Positions 1-7,611 of a DNA stretch of 33,772 nucleotides are shown in pieces. The DNA is from Actinomycetes bacterium (GTDB lineage Bacteria > Actinomycetota > Actinomycetes > Mycobacteriales > Mycobacteriaceae), in contig JAHZKD010000265.1 in NCBI GenBank assembly GCA_022600605.1, positions 1 through 33,772 on the forward strand, written 5' to 3'. The number at the start of each line of letters is the position of its first letter. The stretch's first letter is position 1. Below the pieces are notes generated by a model, which was not told the origin of the DNA, did not search any database, and worked only from the letters and a program-made list of their open reading frames with translations. A program made the translations under genes and the position numbers.

Positions 1-839
1 GCTGCACCCGTGAGAGTGCTTTCGACGCCGCCGTGGGACACCGCACCCTCAGCGAGCGCTACGACTGCGAGGGGTGCCAGCGCCCACCGCGGCCGGCTCG
101 ACGTCAACAGTGCGATCGCCAGGGCGAACCCGGCGGCCTCGGCCGTGACAGCCAGGCCAGGGCGGGACTGCCACAGCGCACTCACACCGCCAAGGTCGAT
201 TACCAGGACAGCAGCGCTGGTCGCCGCGGCGGCCAGCCCCAGCATCGCTGCGTACCGCGACACTTGACGCACCGGTGGCAGCGTGGGGTTCTCGCTACGA
301 GCGACGACAACGAATCGTTCGGCGATGACGCCACCGAAGGCCAGTGCGAACCCGATCAGTAGTCCCCACTTGCGCAGGGCGGCACACCAATCGGCGAACG
401 GTTCGTCCGAATTCGCCGCCTCGCCGGCCAGCTGAGCGCCGACGGCGAACCGGAATTCGTCCTCGACCGCGTGACCATCAACCCCGACCGCGGCCCAGTG
501 CACCCGGTAGGTGCCCGGCGCAAGCTTTTCGGGCAGCTCCGCGCTGAGCACGGTGCCTGCCTTGAAGGCGCGAGACTCGGCCACCGGTACAGGTTCGCCC
601 CGCAGGGTGGTAATCGTGATCCCGTGCGGCTCCACGGTGAGGCCCTGATTGAACACCAGCACGATCGAGTCCGGCGCCTCCGCAACGGCACTGTCCAGCC
701 CCGGAGTGGTGAACAACAGATAAGGGTGTGCATTGGCTAGCGGGGCGATGGCCACCAGAGCCAGCGATGCGGCGACCAGCGCCAGCACCACCCGGGCCAG
801 CAGCCGCATACTCCAGACGCCCGCGAGCGCGTTTCCCAT
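1..839 (-). CDS. CopC-CopD fusion copper protein (partial, C-terminus outside window)
   Basis: The minus-strand frame is open from ATG at 839 to the window edge (about 280 codons). A signal peptide (hydrophobic about residues 12-35) ends in ANA, so the mature chain starts with His38 (HPYLLF), as CopC proteins do; this N-terminal His is a Cu(II) ligand in the family. The CopC beta-domain follows, with the Asp/His pair in VGVDGHAVEDEF near residues 117-119, the other usual ligands. From about residue 165 it turns into membrane segments typical of CopD/YcnJ. Such fusions bind periplasmic copper and are linked to copper uptake or resistance. It starts 5 bases after the DUF305 stop, so it is the last visible gene of the DUF3105-DUF305 operon. 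An alternative start is ATG at 809. CopC is clear; CopD is inferred from position and hydrophobicity. Confidence 0.88.
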   Translation of the reverse strand, partial: MGNALAGVWSMRLLARVVLALVAASLALVAIAPLANAHPYLLFTTPGLDSAVAEAPDSIVLVFNQGLTVEPHGITITTLRGEPVPVAESRAFKAGTVLSAELPEKLAPGTYRVHWAAVGVDGHAVEDEFRFAVGAQLAGEAANSDEPFADWCAALRKWGLLIGFALAFGGVIAERFVVVARSENPTLPPVRQVSRYAAMLGLAAAATSAAVLVIDLGGVSALWQSRPGLAVTAEAAGFALAIALLTSSRPRWALAPLAVVALAEGAVSHGGVESTLTGA

Positions 840-844
840 GAGGG

Positions 845-1537
845 TCAGCGTCGCGGTGGCGGGAGCGGCTCGGCGCCGCGTTCGGTCAGCATCGCTGTCA
901 TCGTCGTGATTTCGGCGGTTTGCGCATCAAGCATTTGTTCGGCGAGGTTGGTGACCTCGCCGACGGCCGCGCCGTCGATCGCGGCGCGCATCATCGGTCC
1001 ACCGCCCTGATGGTGGCGGATCATCAGCTGCAGGAAGTAGACGTCGAGATCCGTACCCGAGAGAGTGCGCAGCCGTTCGAGCTCAGCGACCGTGGCCATC
1101 CCCGGCATCAACTGGCCCGGCTCGGTCCAGTGCTGTGTGTGCTCGTCCCCGGCCATCCAGGTCATGGGTGGGCCCTCGGCGCGGGAGGGGCGCGACCATA
1201 GCCCGAGCCAGCCCTGCATACGACCAATCTGGTCGGATTGGCCGATCTCGATGTCACCGGCGAGCCGCCGGATCGCGGCATCTTCGCTGTGATCGCGGGC
1301 CCAGCTCGCCAGGGTGACGGCCTGCTGGTGGTGCACGGTCATGTCCTGGGAGAACCCGACGTCGACGCCGTTGGGATCGGCACCGCCGCGCGGAGTCTCC
1401 AGTGATTCGGCCAACAGCAGGCCTCCCGCACCGCCGAGCAGGGCGGCCGCGGCCAACACCGCGGCCGCGATCAGCGCGGTCAGCCAGCGCCGGCGCGGCC
1501 GCGCCGACCGATCAACGGCCGCGTCGTCGGCCGTCAT
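845..1537 (-). CDS. DUF305 membrane-anchored protein
   Basis: 230 residues. An Arg-rich N-terminus and one membrane anchor (about 20-43) precede an exported domain with the two DUF305 His motifs: DMTVHHQQAV (His69-His70) and, about 100 residues later, LMIRHHQGG. DUF305 is a ferritin-like four-helix family, very common beside copper genes in actinobacteria; metal binding by the HH motifs is expected but its reaction is unknown. The ATG overlaps the DUF3105 stop by four bases (ATGA), showing translational coupling. Unlike the second DUF305 protein of this window (30588-31364) it has no long Met/Gly linker between the two halves. Confidence 0.9.
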   Translation of the reverse strand: MTADDAAVDRSARPRRRWLTALIAAAVLAAAALLGGAGGLLLAESLETPRGGADPNGVDVGFSQDMTVHHQQAVTLASWARDHSEDAAIRRLAGDIEIGQSDQIGRMQGWLGLWSRPSRAEGPPMTWMAGDEHTQHWTEPGQLMPGMATVAELERLRTLSGTDLDVYFLQLMIRHHQGGGPMMRAAIDGAAVGEVTNLAEQMLDAQTAEITTMTAMLTERGAEPLPPPRR

Positions 1538-2280
1538 TTCGAACCGTCAACAGGCACGGCGTCGGCCCCCGGCGGAGTCGGATCGAACGGGGGCGGGTTG
1601 TCCGGGTCGAACCTGCCCGGTCCCAGCGGGGCGCATGTGGCGCCAACCTCGGGATGGGTGAATCGGTTGGTGCGCAACGCGCTGATGAACTCGTCGATGC
1701 GTTCGTCGTCTCCGACCTCGAGCGTGAGCTGATGTCCCCACGATTGCAGTGCGATGGGTGAATCCATGGTCGGCACTGGCGACATGAACAGGTAGTTCTC
1801 GCCGACGACGAGGCTGCGCAGGGCGTCCAGGTCGGCGGCAGCGATCTTGTCCGGATTGTAGGCGATCCAGACCGCGCCGTGCTCGAGTGAATGCACTGCG
1901 TTCTCTACCCGTATCGCCTTGGAGTACACGACACCGTCACAGGCGGCCCAGGACGCGTCGTGGGGACCTCCGAAGGGTGGGTTACCGTCGTAGGCGACCC
2001 GATCAGTGGGACCGACGTGGTCGGCTCCCTTGTAGTTTTTCACGACGACCCCGGGTATCTGCAGCGACGGATCCTGGTTGGCCCCGCTCGGCTCGAAGGG
2101 TGCCAGCGCGGCCTCGCGCTCCCGCTGATCGGCACTGCCGGTGTAGATGTAGCCGAACACGGCACCAGCGAACACCAGGATCGCAACCACCCCGACGATG
2201 GTGCCCCACGGCCAGCCGGCGTTCATGCGCGACAACTGCGGCGGCCGCTTCGGGCCACGCGTTCTTGACCCCTTGCCCAT
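1534..2280 (-). CDS. DUF3105 membrane-anchored protein
   Basis: 248 residues from ATG at 2280, chosen because AAGGAG lies six bases upstream; an in-frame TTG at 2301 has no such site. A basic N-terminus, one transmembrane segment (about 25-46) and an extracytoplasmic domain with the DUF3105 signatures: NPPFGGPHDASWAACDG and VHSLEHGAVWIAYNP. The conserved His/Cys/Glu residues suggest a metal site, but the function is unknown. First gene of a minus-strand operon with DUF305 and CopC-CopD. It is divergent from the CopY/BlaI regulator at 2413, and the shared 132-base gap holds a dyad at 2320-2336, so repression by that regulator is likely. Confidence 0.88.
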   Translation of the reverse strand: MGKGSRTRGPKRPPQLSRMNAGWPWGTIVGVVAILVFAGAVFGYIYTGSADQREREAALAPFEPSGANQDPSLQIPGVVVKNYKGADHVGPTDRVAYDGNPPFGGPHDASWAACDGVVYSKAIRVENAVHSLEHGAVWIAYNPDKIAAADLDALRSLVVGENYLFMSPVPTMDSPIALQSWGHQLTLEVGDDERIDEFISALRTNRFTHPEVGATCAPLGPGRFDPDNPPPFDPTPPGADAVPVDGSK

Positions 2281-2319
2281 GCCATTCTCCTTCGTCGGCA
2301 ACCTCGCCTACACCTAAGC

Positions 2320-2336
2320 TACTAGGTAGATTAGTA
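2320..2336. promoter_or_regulatory. Candidate CopY/BlaI operator (dyad TACTA-N7-TAGTA)
   Basis: TACTA and TAGTA form a perfect 5-base inverted repeat seven bases apart between the divergent DUF3105 and CopY/BlaI genes. BlaI/MecI/CopY repressors bind dyads rich in TAC/GTA half-sites, so this is the obvious autoregulatory site controlling both directions. Binding itself is inferred. Confidence 0.55.
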
Positions 2337-2412
2337 TATGATGGGCTTCGGGACGCGGCGGGGCTACTACGATCAGAGGGTTCTGTCGGACGCAGCGAGA
2401 ACCGGGAGCCGC

Positions 2413-2784
2413 ATGCGCAGTTTCGGCGATTTGGAAGCCGCCATCATGGACGTTGCCTGGCGGTCGACCGATGCGGTCGCTGTCCGCGACGTCGTGGATG
2501 CGCTGTGCGACTCCCGCAACCCCGCGTACACGACGGTGCAGACGGTCATGGAAATCCTGCACCACAAGGGATGGTTGGAACGCGAGAAACGCGGACGGGC
2601 CTACCATTACCGGCCGACCAGTAGCCGAGAGGAGTACGCGGCCAAGCTCATTGGCGACGTCCTCGCCGACACGCCGGACCGGGCAGGAGTGTTGGCCATG
2701 TTCGTCACAGAACTCGATACCGGCGAAGTGGACAAACTCCGGGCAGCGTTGGGCAAAGCCAAGGCGAAACGCGGTACCACGTGA
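2413..2784 (+). CDS. CopY/BlaI-family transcriptional repressor (copy 1)
   Basis: 123 residues from ATG 2413, preceded by GGGAG at 2404-2408. The frame extends upstream, but the family N-terminus (MRSFGDLEAAIMDVAW) starts here. The winged helix is complete: NPAYTTVQTVMEILHHKGW is the recognition region and RGRAYHYRP the wing. The C-terminal part is the usual dimerisation helix. There is no CxCxxxxCxC copper hook as in enterococcal CopY, so direct Cu(I) sensing through that motif is unlikely; relief by proteolysis, as for BlaI/MecI, is the alternative, and an M56 peptidase lies nearby (3996). Probably represses its own promoter and the divergent DUF3105-DUF305-copCD operon. Confidence 0.85.
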   Translation: MRSFGDLEAAIMDVAWRSTDAVAVRDVVDALCDSRNPAYTTVQTVMEILHHKGWLEREKRGRAYHYRPTSSREEYAAKLIGDVLADTPDRAGVLAMFVTELDTGEVDKLRAALGKAKAKRGTT

Positions 2785-2812
2785 TTCCACCTACCCCATC
2801 CCTACCTACGGG

Positions 2813-2832
2813 CTCCGTACCGAGACAGTAGA
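2813..2832. repeat. Promoter-type direct repeat, copy A
   Basis: CTCCGTACCGAGACAGTAGA matches CTCGGTACCGAGGCAGTAGA at 3565-3584 in 18 of 20 positions. Both copies precede copper-locus reading frames, suggesting a duplicated regulatory region. Confidence 0.7.
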
Positions 2833-2855
2833 ACTGTCTATAGTGGAACCACTAT
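2824..2855. promoter_or_regulatory. Two adjacent dyads, candidate CopY/BlaI operators
   Basis: GACAGT-AGA-ACTGTC (2824-2838) is followed by ATAGTGG-AA-CCACTAT (2840-2855); both are perfect inverted repeats. They lie in the upstream region of the small membrane frame at 2922 and the decayed gene behind it. The GTAG/CTAT content fits CopY/BlaI-type sites. A role as tandem operators is inferred; a hairpin ending the upstream regulator mRNA is less likely because no T-run follows. Confidence 0.45.
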
Positions 2856-2921
2856 CCGCAGATGCCCGCGATGTTGCCCAAAAGTGGCACAGGGAGTCTG
2901 CGAGAACTGCTGAGAGAGCCA

Positions 2922-3101
2922 ATGATGACGTGGGGCATGTGGTTGTGGATGATCTTCGGTGCGCTCGTTCTGGTGGGCGCGGTGACGGCACTCGTCCTCG
3001 GCGTGACATCTGACCATCCCCAGTTGACGGCGCGCGCTGCGCTAGCCGTGCCGGGCACCGACGGCGCACTGTTCAGCGTGGGGGTATGCGTACCGACTTG
3101 A
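2922..3101 (+). CDS. Small membrane protein, probably truncated
   Basis: 59 residues starting with two Met (ATG 2922 or 2925) after GAGAG. One strong transmembrane segment (WLWMIFGALVLVGAVTALVLG) follows an MMTWGMW start much like that of the SHOCT protein at 17417-17692. The tail does not resemble a SHOCT domain and runs out of frame into the decayed gene that begins by 3085. My reading is a small SHOCT-type membrane gene whose end was lost when it fused with the neighbouring pseudogene. Expression is uncertain. Confidence 0.4.
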   Translation: MMTWGMWLWMIFGALVLVGAVTALVLGVTSDHPQLTARAALAVPGTDGALFSVGVCVPT

Positions 3102-3470
3102 GTACATGGAGATGTTCAACCGACACTGTGAGTTGCGACCTCGCGTCTAGAGCATCCCCGAAGGGGTGCGCACCACAACCGAATCACACTCCCCGGAGCT
3201 CATTTGGTGCCCAGCTGCAGGAGCAGGTGGCGACGAGTTACTTCCGTCTCGGCGAGGGAGCCATAAGGTCACCCCATGAGTTAGAGCCTTCCGGCTTTGG
3301 TTTGCCTTGCTCCCGACCATCAGAGCCGTATCACCTTCATCGCGGCGGGCGTCGTCGCGGTGAAGCCATCGGCGGCCCCCGGTCCGACGCAAGCCCACCT
3401 GAGCGCATGCAAGCGAAGTCAGTGGATTCGTCACCGAGGGCATGCCGACGCCAGGTGTGTCAGACGATGG
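3085..3470 (+). pseudogene. Decayed paralogue of the Met-rich secreted protein at 5449
   Basis: Read across frames, this stretch aligns with the protein at 5449-6015. EYMEMFNRHCELRPRV matches QYMNMFSRHGELRRSV; a TAG stop sits at 3148; IPEGVRTTTESHSPEL matches ISGGVRTTTESSAPDL. After a frameshift GAQLQEQVATSYFRLGEGA matches VAELQAHVSAMYSHLDQGA. After another, APDHQSRITFIAAGVVA matches APDYQRQLIFTSNGVVA, and EVSGFVTEGMP matches EVTGFVVDGMP. At least one stop and three frame changes make it non-functional. The leader peptide and Met/Gly tail are gone. It lies between the two CopY/BlaI genes, pointing to an ancient duplication of a regulator-plus-target unit. Confidence 0.85.
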
Positions 3471-3564
3471 ACGTGGGCAGCTGGCGCGGCTGGCCGCTGG
3501 CGTGTATCGCCCTCTGAGAGTCGGGCGCACTGTGGCTGCCCATACTCGCCGGCCGTCTTCTTGT

Positions 3565-3584
3565 CTCGGTACCGAGGCAGTAGA
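3565..3584. promoter_or_regulatory. Promoter-type repeat copy B with a CTCGGTACCGAG palindrome
   Basis: A perfect 12-base palindrome (3565-3576) followed by GCAGTAGA. It matches 2813-2832 in 18 of 20 bases and lies 41 bases upstream of the second CopY/BlaI gene. Likely promoter/operator for the 3625-4961 regulator-protease pair. Confidence 0.55.
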
Positions 3585-3624
3585 GTAGGGCCGTGCTGTG
3601 TTGAAGCTGTACACGGAACGGGTG

Positions 3625-3999
3625 ATGTCGATGCGGGTGTTCGGTGAGCTGGAGACCGTGGTGATGGCTCAACTGTGGGAGATGGGCGGTGACGGCACCG
3701 TCCGGGAAGTGTTCGACCGGCTTCGCGCCGAACGCGAGATCGCCTACACCACGGTCCTTTCGACGATGGAGAATCTGCTCCGCAAGGGCCATCTCAATCG
3801 GGATCAGGAGGGCAGGGCCTACCGCTATCGCACCACGCTGACTCATGCAGAACACACCGCCGGACTGATGAGGGAGGCGCTGGCCATCGGAGAGAAGGAC
3901 ACGGCAGCGGTTTTGACACACTTCGTGGGGGAGATGAGTTCCGAGGAGTTGGAGCGACTCAAGACGGTGATCCGCCGCCGCGGCAGGTCGAGACGATGA
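3625..3999 (+). CDS. CopY/BlaI-family transcriptional repressor (copy 2)
   Basis: 124 residues from ATG 3625, with GGAACGG just upstream; ATG 3631 is also possible. Winged-helix family features: MRVFGELETVVMAQLW, then IAYTTVLSTMENLLRKGHL (recognition region) and EGRAYRYRTTL (wing). The C-terminal helix (SSEELERLKTVI) is typical for dimerisation. No Cys cluster is present. The stop overlaps the ATG of the M56 peptidase by four bases (ATGA), the classical repressor-protease arrangement of blaI-blaR1. It is clearly related to but diverged from copy 1 (2413-2784), so the two may bind related operators. Confidence 0.85.
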   Translation: MSMRVFGELETVVMAQLWEMGGDGTVREVFDRLRAEREIAYTTVLSTMENLLRKGHLNRDQEGRAYRYRTTLTHAEHTAGLMREALAIGEKDTAAVLTHFVGEMSSEELERLKTVIRRRGRSRR

Positions 4000-4961
4000 A
4001 TCTGGCTGTGTGTCTTCTCGCCTACACGACGATCGTGGCGGTGTTGGGTCCGGCATTGCTACACCGGGCGACGCTCGACGGCGCAGCGCCGCGGCTCGCG
4101 GTCACCGCCTGGCTCGCGGCGATGGCCAGCGTCCTGGTGGCTTGGATGGCTGCGTTAGCCCTGTTCGCTATCCAGAGCATCCAGTCATGGGGCCAACTTG
4201 GTCGCGTGCTGACGGGCTGCTTGGCCGGTCTGCGCATGGTCGTACTCGGCGGCTACGGCGACGCCCTGCAGATCACCGTCGTGATGCTGGCGGCGCTGGC
4301 AAGCCTCGCCGTGCTGATACTCGGCGCCCGGGCGGCGATCGGGCTGCGCCTCTCGCGCCGGGGCACCAACGACCACCTCCGAGCGGCCAGGATCGCCGCC
4401 AGCGATTGTCCACCCGGGCCCGGTGGCGCCCTGGTCATCGAGAGCCGGCGCCGCGCGGTGTACTGCCTGGCTGGGCGGCCACCGACCATCGTGATCACTC
4501 GCGCGGCGCTTCAGGCGCTCGATGACAGCCAGCTCGCAGCGGTGATCTCCCACGAGCAAGCCCACCTGAAGGGACGCCACCACATGGTGCTTGCCGTCAC
4601 CAGCGTCCTGTCCCGTGTCCTGTCGCGGCTGCGGTTGTTTACCGACGGAGCGCGCGAGGTCGCCCGGTTGCTCGAAATGTGCGCCGATGACGCTGCCGCT
4701 CGCCGCCATAGCGCCGACGCCGTTGTCGACGCCCTATTGGCCCTAGCCCTTCCCAGCCCGATGCTGACCCCCGCAGTCGCGGTGCCAGCCCCGGCACTGA
4801 GCGCTGCCGGATCCGGTGTCGCTCAGCGGGTGGAGCGGCTGCTGTTTCCACCCGCAAAACTTCGGGCTCGAATCACGTTGTCCTTGGCCACGAGCGCAGT
4901 GCTGCTTGGCCCCGTTGTAGCCGCCAGCCTGCTCATCGCCGTACCGACATTGTGTATTTAG
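3996..4961 (+). CDS. M56-family (BlaR1/MecR1-like) integral membrane metallopeptidase
   Basis: 321 residues. Membrane segments at about 1-20, 35-60 and 92-115 and near the C-terminus surround a cytosolic zinc protease domain with the HEXXH motif (His186-Glu187-His190 in VISHEQAHLKGRHH) and a downstream LLEMCADDAA motif giving the third ligand. BlaR1/MecR1 cleave or trigger cleavage of BlaI/MecI; here the partner would be the CopY/BlaI protein whose gene it overlaps. The large extracellular penicillin-binding sensor of BlaR1 is absent, so the signal must enter differently. Actinobacterial M56-BlaI pairs are common, but their signals are mostly unknown. Confidence 0.85.
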   Translation: MNLAVCLLAYTTIVAVLGPALLHRATLDGAAPRLAVTAWLAAMASVLVAWMAALALFAIQSIQSWGQLGRVLTGCLAGLRMVVLGGYGDALQITVVMLAALASLAVLILGARAAIGLRLSRRGTNDHLRAARIAASDCPPGPGGALVIESRRRAVYCLAGRPPTIVITRAALQALDDSQLAAVISHEQAHLKGRHHMVLAVTSVLSRVLSRLRLFTDGAREVARLLEMCADDAAARRHSADAVVDALLALALPSPMLTPAVAVPAPALSAAGSGVAQRVERLLFPPAKLRARITLSLATSAVLLGPVVAASLLIAVPTLCI

Positions 4962-5448
4962 TAGCACGTCGTTAGGTGGCGAATCGGTGTTGGCGGTGTG
5001 GGCGGGTATCGATATAAATAGCCAGCGCGCGTCGGATTCCGGTTAAAATGCTGTTCTGCCCGTTGCCTTTTGAGGCACAAAGCTTCTCACGGGGTGATGG
5101 ATAGGTGGGCAGCGATGACGAGGGTGGTGTGTTGGGTGTCAGCCGGACCAGGGCGGCCTTCGGAGTGGTCCACGCCCAGAACGGTTTACACAGTTCCCGA
5201 CGGTCACGTTCGACGCTCCTGCGGAGCGTGACCAGACCCACGAGCTCCTTGAGGGGTACCTCAGGGTGGCGAGGTGGAGGTCCAGTGATCGGTGGCTTCT
5301 TGAGCGTTTGGTGGGCTTGTCTACGTACGGGCCAAGCGGTTCAAGGCGATGCCAGGCGACAAGGTCGGCGCGAGGTGCGCAACGTCGTTTGTCAGTACTG
5401 GTGTCGGCGCTGACGAGTACAGTGGGGTCAGGACGGAGATGATCGGAT
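4962..5448. other. Non-coding gap with a small hairpin
   Basis: No convincing gene. A hairpin CGCTCC-TGC-GGAGCG sits at 5214-5228, flanked by GGTCA/TGACC with a bulge. Open frames on both strands lack family features. The last 50 bases carry the promoter region of the gene at 5449. Confidence 0.5.
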
Positions 5449-6015
5449 ATGGCCACATTGACGAGGCGGGCGGCGCTCGCAATGCTCGCCACCGGGGGTG
5501 GCCTCCTCGGTCTGGGATACGTATTGCGCAACGTCATCGAACTGCCGGCGGGTCGCGCGAACGGCCCAGGGATGGGCGGTGTTGCGAGCGGCGAGATGAG
5601 CCAATACATGAACATGTTCAGCCGACACGGCGAACTCAGACGCAGCGTCGAGAACATTTCCGGTGGCGTGCGTACAACCACTGAATCGAGCGCCCCCGAC
5701 CTCGTCGCAGAGTTGCAGGCTCATGTGTCGGCGATGTACTCCCACCTTGACCAGGGCGCCGAGGTAATGTGCATGAGTTCAAGTCTGCCCACACTGTTCC
5801 GCCGCGCTCCGGACTATCAGCGCCAGCTCATCTTCACCTCTAATGGCGTGGTTGCCGAGGAAACCGCGAGTGATCCGGATCTGACCCGCGCCATCCGCGA
5901 GCACGCGCGGGAAGTCACCGGTTTTGTCGTCGACGGCATGCCAGCCATGATGCGCGGGATGATGGGCGGCGGCGGGATGATGGGCGGCGGGATGATGGGC
6001 GGCGGACACTCCTAA
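5449..6015 (+). CDS. Secreted Met/Gly-rich protein of unknown function
   Basis: 188 residues from ATG 5449 (ACGGAG ten bases upstream). The N-terminus (LTRRAALAML then a hydrophobic stretch to about residue 25) looks like a signal peptide, possibly twin-arginine. The middle has the conserved blocks QYMNMFSRHGELRRSV, GGVRTTTESSAPDL and TGFVVDGMP. The C-terminus is a run of MMGGG units ending in GHS, a likely Cu(I)-binding tail of Met thioethers and one His. A Cys-containing block (EVMCMSSSLP) lies near residue 105. I do not recognise a named family. The decayed paralogue at 3085-3470 shows the family was duplicated here. Copper binding is inferred from composition and context. Confidence 0.8.
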   Translation: MATLTRRAALAMLATGGGLLGLGYVLRNVIELPAGRANGPGMGGVASGEMSQYMNMFSRHGELRRSVENISGGVRTTTESSAPDLVAELQAHVSAMYSHLDQGAEVMCMSSSLPTLFRRAPDYQRQLIFTSNGVVAEETASDPDLTRAIREHAREVTGFVVDGMPAMMRGMMGGGGMMGGGMMGGGHS

Positions 6016-6396
6016 TTCGGCCGATGTGTGGATTGCCGAAGACGCGCTCTCAGAGCCGACCGATGGTGATGAGCGCAGTCGGGCGCCTGGTGGTGCCGAC
6101 TAGGGTGTAACGGCTGATCGAGTACGGGCGCGAAGAAGTCGCGCAAACTGGTAACCAGAGCCGCGCGGCCAGCCAGCCAAGGGGTTAGCTCTCGTTCACC
6201 CCAAATCCGACAAAAGACACTAACTTACACTGTTTGAGGGTGACGTGCGAGAGCCGAAATTCTCGTAGGCTCCCCGCACACTTTTTTGCGAGTGACTATG
6301 CTCGGTACCTGATTTGAGCCGAAATCGGAATGTCTCCGGGGTCGGCCAAACTAACGTCACTACGAGGCCGGCTAGACATCCCAGGGTCGTAGTTTG
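6016..6396. other. Gap between the Met-rich gene and the IS110 relic
   Basis: No gene seen. It contains the stem-loop at 6245-6287 and probably the end of the inserted IS110 element, whose boundary cannot be fixed by eye because this family lacks long terminal inverted repeats. Confidence 0.5.
6245..6287 (+). terminator. Stem-loop followed by six T, terminator-like
   Basis: GTGCG and GAGCC pair with GGCTC and CGCAC, leaving a 12-base loop (6256-6267), and ACTTTTTT follows. This is the shape of an intrinsic terminator, rare in mycobacteria. It could end transcription from 5449, although it lies 230 bases past the stop, or it may belong to the IS end. Confidence 0.5.
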
Positions 6397-7611
6397 TCAA
6401 GCTGCATCGGTTTTCGGGGTGGCTTGGCGGTGCGCCCAGGCTTTATGTTCGTCGTAGGGACTGTGGTGGCGTAGGCAGCCATCCAGGAACGCCGATACCG
6501 TTGCGTAGTGCTTGGTGATGTAGGTCGCCCGCGGCGCGGTGTTGGTCGTAGAAGGTGCTTTCGCCGGGACTGGTGGTCAGGGTGCAGAAGGCCCATTGGT
6601 CGATGGCGTCGTAGAGGCGGTGGTTGCGGACGCGGCGGGCCAGCACGCCGCATTTCTTGCCCGACGCGACGGTCAATGGTGATGTTCCGGCGTAATTTTT
6701 GCGAGACTTTGTGGTGGTGTAGCGCTTCGGGTCGTCCCCGGAACTCACCGAGCACCCGGGCGCCGAGGATGACACCGAGTCCTGGCAGGGAGGTAGATGT
6801 CGGCGTCCGGGTGTGCCTCAAAATGGGTCGACAGTTCGGCCTCGAGCTCGCCGATCTGGCGGTTCAATTCGGCGATGATCCCGACTGATGCGCGGGTGGT
6901 CGCACCGAACGTGGCGGTGACAGCTGCCGGGGCGGCGCGCTGCTCGGTGCGCAACGCCATCTGAATCTCCAGCGCCCTGGAATAAAGATTACGTTGTCGC
7001 CCAGCGGCTTTGAGCGCGGATCGGATCTTCGACAGACTCAGGTGAGCAGCCTTCACGGGGCTTGGAGCGCGGCCCAGGATGGCCAGGGCATCCCGGTCTG
7101 CCAGGCAGTCGAATGCCTCCAGCGCGCCGGGGTAGTACTCCCGCCGGGCACTGTGCAGCGCGTTGGTGTTTCGATTGCGACTCCAGACCAGATTCTGATG
7201 CGCCCGGGCCAGCACTTTGATCGCCTCCACCTGCGGGGTATCCCCGGCGATCGGGCGGTGATTGTGGCGGTCGGTGCGCACCAAGTCGGCGAGCAGTTTG
7301 GCGTCGGCTGCATCAGACTTCGCCCCCGACACATAGTGGCGATCGCGGTAGCGGGCCACCGCCAGCGGATTGACCGCGAACACCTCGTAACCTGCCGCAG
7401 CCAGCGCCGCGACCCACAGAACGCGGTCGGTTCCGATGCCAATGACTACCTGCGCCGGCTCCTCGGCGTAGCCGCCCACCAGTTCATGGAACCCGCGAAT
7501 GCCGGCCAGCCCTTCCGGTAGCCGACGAGATGCCAGCCTGGTCCCGTCGGCGTCCATCAGATGAACGTCGTGATGATCTTCAGTCCAGTCGTCTCCAACG
7601 AATATCGTCAG
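6397..7611 (-). pseudogene. IS110-family transposase, frameshifted and active-site mutated
   Basis: The N-terminal RuvC-like DEDD domain is intact in frame down to about 6795: FVGDDWTEDHHDVHL, FAVNPLAVARYRDRH, SGAKSDAADAKLLADLVRTD. The usual GIETDRGLW motif reads GIGTDRVLW (GGA at 7432-7434), so the catalytic Glu is lost. The C-terminal transposase_20 part is recoverable only by changing frame near 6790 (SLPGLGVILGARVLGEF), near 6740 (GDDPKRYTTTKSRKNYAGTSP) and near 6505 (SAFLDGCLRHHSPYDEHKAW), ending at TGA 6397-6399. The normal start may be the CTG at 7611, placed after GGGAGG where the family has MTIFVGDDW; a frame-open ATG exists at 7728. The element is dead in cis. Confidence 0.9.

Noticed and set aside
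3147..3614. 155-codon minus-strand frame
   Set aside because: It is the complement of the decayed paralogue and carries no family features.
4990..5040. VWAGID reading, like the start of an IS110 transposase
   Set aside because: The match is six residues and the frame stops shortly after; nothing else of the family follows.
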